From the NCBI GenBank assembly GCA_027257055.1, contig JAPVLO010000083.1, forward strand, positions 1,426,001-1,490,000: a DNA stretch of 64,000 nucleotides, written 5' to 3'. This stretch comes from Cephalopachus bancanus (taxonomy: Eukaryota > Chordata > Mammalia > Primates > Tarsiidae). The first letter of the stretch is position 1, and each line of letters starts with the position of its first letter. Positions 56,721 through 64,000 of the stretch are shown one piece after another. The position numbers and the translations under genes were made by a program. The notes under the pieces are model-generated. The model did not search any database. It was not told the origin of the DNA and saw nothing but the letters and a program-made list of their open reading frames with translations.

Positions 56721-59700
56721 TCTAGAATTAGAGGGGGTGAGAAATATGCATAGATAGAGTCATTCATAAAACTATATTAAGATTATGATTTAAAGACATG
56801 AGGGAAAGCAGTGAAAAAGAAAGAACGTGTGACCCACAGAAAAGGAAGTCAAAGGGTGGTTCCTTTTTAATATGCACACCTCATCAAGCCATACCCAGCT
56901 GTTCCAGTGCTAGAATATGGTTATATTATTTGTCCCAAGTTCTATAGTCTTTACCACCTCCTTGACCTCTCTGGTGACTTAAAAATATTCTCTCTCTTTC
57001 TCATCACTATTTATCTCTATGTCTATCTCTGTCTGTCTTTCTCTGTAAGATCGTTGTCATTTTGTCCACCGCCCTCATTTACTTACCCTCAGCATAATGA
57101 TAACATATTGAGAGTTAAAAATAAACCCCTGGCCTCCATTCTCTGAGAATAAAGCATTCACATTTAAGGATGAGTAAAAAAGAGAGATGGTTATCACAAG
57201 TATTTTTTAAATTAATATTTTAGTTATTTTACAGATTCTCTTTAGTAGTTTCAGTAGAGGAAGTTAATGAAACATTTAGATGGGTATTTCCTAATCAATT
57301 TACCTATCCTTTTCGGTTTTTGTTGAGAGTTGAATATTTGCCACAGGATGATAGTGATACTAATGATTTGGGGCAGTAGAAGAACCCACGGGAGGAACTT
57401 TCACATTTGGTGAGACAAATAGAACTTTTTCAGAGCTTACTGTTTTTGAAACCTCTTAAAAATTTGTTTAGTGGTTTCGTAACTCCTGGAGCATATCAAA
57501 TATTGAAAAGCTGTCAGTGAACAGGATAAGGATTTTTCTTTTAGATATAGAAGCACTATAACAACTAGCAATTCTAAACTACTGCAAAATAAAAATTGCT
57601 CAAAAGAGCTGTCATCCAAGAATGCTTGTATGTTTCTCTTATCCGCCAGTCAAGATTGATGATATGTTCAAAAGGTCTTAATATTGTTGCTTTGTCCATT
57701 TAACTATCTGTTCATCCATCTGTCCATCCATCTATTCTATCGTGTGCAAGATTTAATGGTAGGTAGTATACTAAAGTATTCTTGGCACTGTAGAGCAGTA
57801 GCTTGCTTACGAATTTCCTCTGACTTGTCCAAGTCTTTGATTCCTCTTTGATTAAAATATGCTTTAGAGAATGTAATGATCACACATGTTCCTGCCAAAG
57901 TAGAGTAAAAAATGTGTAAGTTATTAAGGCTCAACTGTGTCTAAATTTTTAGTGCTATATATTTTAAATTGCTTTGTTTCAATGAATATAACACATTAAT
58001 ACATTTTCTTTGTTCAAAGTTCAAATACTTCAGACAGAGCAAAATTTCCCTGAGACTGAGCAGTTTGTATGTATCTTTTCAGATGGAAATATATACATTT
58101 ACATGGTTTTTGTGTCAATAGCCTCATCTTGTAGGTGTTGTACTGCAACCAGCTTTTTGCACTAAAAACACAGGGGACATAGTTCCTTCATTATTGCTGC
58201 TGTCGCAAAAATTCCTTTGTGGTTGTTAGGGAACGTTCATTAATCTTGGGTTTAATAGTCATCTTCATGTGTTAGGCAGAAATAGAAAGTATGATAATAT
58301 ACATCCTGCCTAATAATGAATATTGGTGAGGCAACTGTGAAGAGATTGACAATTTTGGGTGGTTTTCTTTCTAAGGTTCTGCTACTTTCTATTGAAGAGC
58401 TAGCTCAGACAAAAGTCTAAACGTTGTTGTCCTACACTAGAAGGTTAAAAGTGCAATTCTCCTAATACAGTTGTTATAAGCACTAGGGAAAACACAATCT
58501 GAACTTCATAGTGACTAACGAATTGGGTTTTGACAGGCAATTCAGATCATTTGGCCATGAATTCTAAGGTAGAAGAGAGGGGATACACCATATTCTTTCT
58601 CTTTATGGGACAGAATGACTTTCATGGCTGACTAGCTCTATGGCTGAGAAGGTCAACTTCTTGCATGTGAGAACAAGCTCTCTGTAAAAGAGAGACCATT
58701 TGAAACCCAACAATACCAATTGGAAACCAAGTGCAGCATTATTTCAATTCTATTGCAGGATAATTAATCCTATTACTGTTTCACCAACATATTTTATGTT
58801 GAAATCTTAATTATTTTCTAATAAATTTCTAGGAATGCTGAAAGCTAGTAGGCACATTTCCTCTCTGTTTTGTTAGTTCTTTTGCCTTCTTTGCACACTG
58901 CTGAAAAGATGTTGATGTATAAATCCTATAGATGCCATGATTAATTATGTCACTGTAAATGGTTTATTCTAACTGGGCCTCCACAACCCCAGGGGAAACA
59001 AATACAATTTCATTCACAAAGAAAACTGAACCAATTTTAACTCCTGTATCAAATGCTCTGAGTAGGTTGACTTCGACAGTTATGTTTAGTTCCGGGTAGA
59101 ATGTGGTCTCATTATGCAACTTCACCACCAAATCCTAGCTTCTCAATGTTATCCAAAGTTGCCTTCTTTCTTGGAGACCTAAGTCCCCTCCCAAAGCCCA
59201 GGGGAGTGTAAACAAATCCCTTTCTCTCAGGGTTACATGAAAAGCCAAGTCATCATCCAACACAATAAAATAAGCAGGTGAAGGAAAGAACCAATCAAAC
59301 CTCTTTGATTCTAAGACTTAGGGAAAGCACTTAGGAAACCTCATAGTCTGCCTATCAGAGGGGGAAAAAAAGGCTCCAATTAAATGGGAAGAGTACTCAT
59401 TTTAAGCACTCTAAAATGTTAAGATTTTTAAAATACAGTGCTTAACGTTCTGTAGAGCTACAACAAAGAGTACACCAACCTTAGCATTTACACGCCAAGC
59501 TTCTGTCAAGACATTTCATAATGCACCTTAAAAATATTTCATGCTTTCTCACAAAAAGACACCCCCTCCCTCCCCTGCTGATGGCCTGCATGTTCCCAGG
59601 CATGTGAATTGTATCCTTTTGGAGTTCCAGTGAGGTTAGTAGCCTGAAGGTAAAGTTCTTGCGAATAATACTTTTATACCTGATGCTTGGAACTAGTGCT

Positions 59701-61082
59701 GCTAAAGCACTCATTTTTTGTCTTAATATTTTCTCTGCATGACTTTGGCATAATAGGCTACCGTTTTGGCAGAACAGTTTCATGTGTGTTGCCTGTGTTC
59801 TGGAAAGTGGAATTAACTACCACCTGCTACTTTGATTTCTATTATCTTTACTTATACAAAGTACTGCTTTCTCTTCTTTAATAAATCATAGTGCTCTTAC
59901 ACTCCTTCCATTAAAATCTATTATTGAGAGTTTAGCTAAGTTATCAATTCTGATATTTTATCTATATCTATATCTGTGTATCTATATATCGCGTGGCAGC
60001 AGAAATACTTTGCTATCACCCTAATCTTGTGTTGGAGTTAGAATCTCTCCAGAACTTTATAAATAGCATGACTAGAGTACTGTCAACTGGAGGGAAATAA
60101 TATAAGCATAAACTTAAACATTACAGAAAGAAAGGAAGAAAGAAAACAGAAAGAATGAAGTTTTTAAGTATAGCTTAGGATAGCAAATTGCAGTAAAAAT
60201 GCAATTACCATAATTATATTAGAATTATAAACTTCAGAGGTAAAACAGAGATCTAGCTGATCCCTTTATTTTGCATATAAAGAGAAATCACACAGAGAAG
60301 TTTTAAAAATCTGTCTCAAATTCCATTACTGGGCTGATACTAGAGGGGGACGGGCCTGCTGTTTGATTCAGTCAGAGATCTTTCTATTTTACAGGTTGAA
60401 TATGGGATGCAACATTTTAAAACTCAGCTGTGGGGCAAACATAGAACATTTAAAAACTTTTTTTTGAGTTTTAAAATCTATGGGTAATGTGTCCTAAATA
60501 CACAATTGTAATATAAGATTAGAACAGCACTCAAAGAACTGTTTGTGTCAATTGCATAAATGATACACTTAAAATACATTCATGGATATGTACTACCATT
60601 ATTCATGGTGCCTTAGGTAGCTGATGAGTATGATTATATGTGTGTGTATGTGTGTAAGTGCACAAATGTTTTTGAGACAGAGCAAATGGATTCAGCAAAT
60701 GGATTTAGATACAATCAGAATCTCCCAAACTCTATTTCTGGCATCTGTTTTGACCAGAATAGCTTTTTGAAGCTTGGAAGCATTTGCTCTCTTTCTCTAG
60801 TTAGTGATTAAGTAATCAATGGCAATTTAAATGGGCAGTAGGAATGTGGGGCAGTTAACTTTTTTATTTGCTCCAATCCATCTTTCCACCTATACCTCTG
60901 GTTGTGTTTTGGGGAGCAGAAAATAGTACCTCTTTGCTCTCCCAGTTTCTGTACAAAATGAGAAATAAAATGGAAGAACCACGTGGGAGAGGAAAAGCAG
61001 TTAGGAGTATTATAGCTGGTAGAGCTCTGTGTCTATGCAAGGGAACATGAGGACCTGGGGGAAAGCATCACCATCTTTTCTA
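56721..61082. other. Unassigned, L1/Alu-poor DNA
   Basis: Read through on both strands. No Alu, no recognisable L1, no convincing exon. Short simple runs only (ATCC-like near 57710-57735, TATC-like near 59957-59990). Confidence 0.5.
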
Positions 61083-61250
61083 TGCATGTTCACCCCCTGC
61101 TATGGTCCAGCCACTAGGCAAGGCACTGAAGATACAACAATAAGTAAAACACAGTCCTTGCCCTTTAAGAGTTCATTGACAGGTGGATGGATTACATTTG
61201 TAATAAACATTTATGGCATTATACAGTAAGTGCTGTAATAGAGCTATGCA
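61083..61250 (-). repeat. L2-like ancient repeat fragment
   Basis: CCACTAGGCAAGGCACTGAA, then CACAGTCCTTGCCCTTTAAG, matching the antisense 3' end of an L2-type repeat as at 15020. Confidence 0.55.
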
Positions 61251-63089
61251 AAATATCCATGACCGTCAGCTCTAGCATGTTGAACTGTGCCTGAAAATAA
61301 CAGTGTGTGCACTGGGAAACGGACAGTGTTTTTCGAGATGTTAACCTTTGTTTGTGCTTTCAAAAGGCTAGACATTTTCTGATGCTGGGAGAGGGTATTA
61401 TTAATACTCTGTTCTTGCTTGCAAATAGAAAGAGTTTAATACATATTCAAAGGCTGATAGGTTGAGTTCAAATCAATTTTTCAGTAGCAATAAGGAAAGA
61501 ATAACCTCAACTCAGTGTTCTGAACAACTCCAGTTACTTTAACAATTGATTCAACCAATTCTTCTTGGTTAGATTTTCATTTGCTCATTGGAGCTGAAAC
61601 TAAACATTAGTTTTGACATCCTTTAAACATACCCTACTTCTAACATACTATGTACTATAATCTTTTCACATGCTTTTGGTATTTGAACCATAAGCACGCT
61701 AAAGCTCAAAATTAATATTTTTTGCATTCTGTTCAGTATTGTGGTACCTGGTGTGTTGTATGCACCCCATAACTTTAGAAAATAACCTTAATTAACTGGG
61801 GAGAGTCTATTTGAATCAGCAACCTGTACCATATTTGGAGCTACAAGGAGAGCTTCCTCTGGGATCTTGGACTAAAGAATTTTTAGATGCCAAGTTGCTT
61901 TTTCCCAGGCTGCCCAATGTCTGTTGTGGTTTGAAAAATAAAGAAAAGGGGAAATCATCTATTTGATGGGCTGTCAGACAGTTCCTCCTGTGGGTCCTGT
62001 GGTTGTGAGTGTCCCAGATCCTGAGTGTTGCCACAGCATCAGTGATTCCAGTGTGCGAAGTACTTACTTGGGGCTATGAAGATACATTTGCCAACTAGGT
62101 TAGTCTGAAAAAGGTTATTTAACTTTCTATGTAGTTAACATACCATATATTTCTAACTGAATAGTTTTCTGCCACTGTAATTTTTGTAGTACTTGTATTT
62201 TCAACTACATGAATAAATAAGCTGTGATGGCCTAGCCTAGGAACCTAACTTCCAATTATAATATTGTTTCCATGGAAATAGAGATTTTTGAGTTCCAAAC
62301 AATAGTCTAATAAATGAACTTTTGGAATACAATCTTTTTGTAGGTTAAGAATTTCCTATGTTTGCATTTTTATTATTTCTTGTTACCTCCTTTCCCATTA
62401 TGTCTCTCCAATGCTGAGGTGTAATGGTGATCGAGTGTGATTATAAACACACTACCTAGCTGCCCTTCTTTTCAGGTAGCAGGTACTAAAATAGTATGAT
62501 ATAATATAATAGGAAATGGAGGTGATAATAGCTACACATTTCCTACTTTTCAGTGATGGCAGAAAAATAATTGAGGCGATATTTGTGAATGCTAGAAAGA
62601 AATGTGCTATATTGAAATCCGAATGTTATTATTCTCCCATATGCTGTACGAGGAAAAAGAATGTAAACATCATTACTGTTCATCTCTCTCCTTTTATCCC
62701 AGACTGAGTGACCTTTCAGGGCCTTTTATTCTGAACACTCTAATTGGGCGTTTCTCAAATACCTACGGATGGTGGCTTCTATAATCCCATTGCTTTCACG
62801 TGTGAAATGTGTACAGTATCACCAACCACCCCCCAATACAATTTTTATTTGTAAATTTAACAGGATAGGAAAAAAATCAGTTTCAGCTCCTGGGGGAAAC
62901 AACCATCAAAGGCAAGTAAAATGCATTCCTGGACAAGGAGCTGGTGAAAGCAGAAAGTTCGCTGTTTAAGAAACGTTTCATTACATTGAATAGTCTGGCT
63001 AGGTGGTGGGAAGGGGATACATACAGATCTCTCGACTTTCTCCCACATTAAACTCCTTATATGTGTGACCACACTCAGAGAATATTAAC
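61251..63089. other. Unassigned, L1/Alu-free DNA
   Basis: No recognisable repeat or exon. Small ORFs (for example 62516-62707) look like chance. Confidence 0.45.
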
Positions 63090-63330
63090 AAATGTCAGAT
63101 ATTTTGCATGTTCTGCAAACGTGGGTGATTCAATGTGCTGCGTCTGCCTTGCTCTTCCTCGCCTGCTAAAAGCAATAGCAAGGCTCTGGCGAAGGCTAGC
63201 AAGGAGAAAAATAAAAGCTGAAAGTTCTAATCAAAACTCTAATCAGAAAGATGACAACTGGTGAAGATTATTAAATTTTCTTTGCTCCCTTGATGAATTT
63301 AATAAAGAACTAATCAAAGATCATTAGAAG
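63090..63330. promoter_or_regulatory. Candidate conserved non-coding block
   Basis: Repeat-free, relatively complex DNA with clustered TAATC(A)/TAAT motifs: TTCTAATCAAAACTCTAATC at 63226-63245, TTTAATAAAGAAC, and AACTAATCAAAGATCATTAG with a TCF/LEF-like ATCAAAG. It looks like a developmental enhancer core, but this rests on motif style alone. Confidence 0.3.
63304..63329 (+). repeat. Inverted repeat arm, left (26 bp)
   Basis: AAAGAACTAATCAAAGATCA continuing to GAA at 63329. The exact reverse complement is at 63601-63626. The bases just outside both ends do not pair, so the match is exactly 26 bp. Confidence 0.97.
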
Positions 63331-63600
63331 GCTTTTGTGCCTGGCTTGCATTGTAACTGGATTGCAATCTGAATTTATGTTTTAGTGGGTTTCCAGGGTT
63401 GAATTGGACATGTAAATATATGAAAAACTATAGGTGGTTAGACATATTTTAGTATTTTTAGTTAATGTACAAACCCATGAAAATGTATAAGCTATTTATT
63501 GTGCTCCTCTATGCTGCTAACTAAAAATATAGAGGATTTTGATTTCGATCTTTAGTAATTAGAATTTAAAAATTTTGTATCACTGTCTAGCTCAAAAATT

Positions 63601-63626
63601 TTCTAATGATCTTTGATTAGTTCTTT
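63601..63626 (-). repeat. Inverted repeat arm, right (26 bp)
   Basis: Begins TTCTAATGATCTTTGATTAG. Perfect reverse complement of 63304-63329, separated by 271 bp. Confidence 0.97.
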
Positions 63627-64000
63627 TCTTAAATTAACAGGAAAATAAAAAAAGGTATCATTTAATTTCTAGAGCATAAAAATATGTAAATAACTCTGTA
63701 ACTACCAGAACCACTAGAAATTTATAGAAAATTATGGTAATATCTGAAGAGGTTTCTCACCCTCCCTTCCCAATTCTGAACATTTGCTTAATGTTCCTTG
63801 TTTTCAAATGATCTCCCCATAGCCTTTCAACTACATTTTAAGTACTAGATTTTAAATACTGTAATTAGGATGTCTCATAAACTAGGCATTTTGATTTCCT
63901 TATACATGACATGTGTGCTCCCTCCATTTCCGGTGCTCAGTTTTTCAAACCTCATTGTCTGATTGGTCTAATGAAGTCTCCTCCCCACTCCCCCAACCAC
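63627..64000. other. Unassigned AT-rich end of window
   Basis: No recognisable feature. Confidence 0.45.

Noticed and set aside
61816..62034. 72-codon minus-strand frame
   Set aside because: No domain, no flanking splice signals that I trust, length within chance.

Overview
The window is about 64 kb of primate nuclear DNA. It holds no protein-coding exon, tRNA, rRNA, CRISPR array or prokaryotic gene that I can support. Open reading frames are chance ORFs or decayed reverse-transcriptase and ORF1 remnants of LINE-1 (L1). The primate call rests on many dimeric Alu SINEs with 7SL-type arms, target-site duplications (TSDs) and A-tails. Their right arms keep ACTGCACTCCAG, as in anthropoid Alus, not the strepsirrhine versions I know. 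Most copies belong to a subfamily I do not know from humans (CCCGCGCCTTTGGGAGG, GGGTTCGAGACCCGC, GAGACTCCAACTC). The L1s also carry two 3' UTR types unlike human L1PA. My best guess is tarsier or another non-anthropoid primate (inference, about 0.6).

Layout. 0.26-3.35 kb: an old MaLR-like LTR split by an antisense L1, which is itself split by a solo LTR. 3.4-8.5 kb: Alus, a twin-primed L1 and decayed L1. 9-18.8 kb: old L1, Alu, MIR, a hAT transposon with its 8-bp TSD, and an ancient L2-like repeat. 18.9-29.5 kb: an ancient sense-strand L1 hosting three younger L1s, one full-length and one with a 3' transduction. 29.7-49.1 kb: a Russian-doll nest of antisense L1s (old L1 > full-length type A L1 > truncated type B L1 > near full-length type B L1 > Alu), with all the L1 joints supported by TSDs. 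49-56 kb: mixed MaLR, L1, Alu and microsatellites. 56.2-64 kb: a 7.8-kb stretch almost free of L1 and Alu, with a conserved-looking block near 63.1-63.3 kb and a perfect 26-bp inverted repeat.

Two L1 lineages recur. 'Type A' has a 3' UTR ending in TTGTACCCCACATATCTATA after a GGGTACCTGGTC segment. 'Type B' has a shorter 3' UTR with CATAATGAACATTTGTATAC. Type B is found inserted into type A, never the reverse, so B was active later. No L1 is intact: the RT catalytic FADD box reads LADN, FADN or FVNN in the three long copies. Alu and L1 names come from recalled consensus features, not from a database search.
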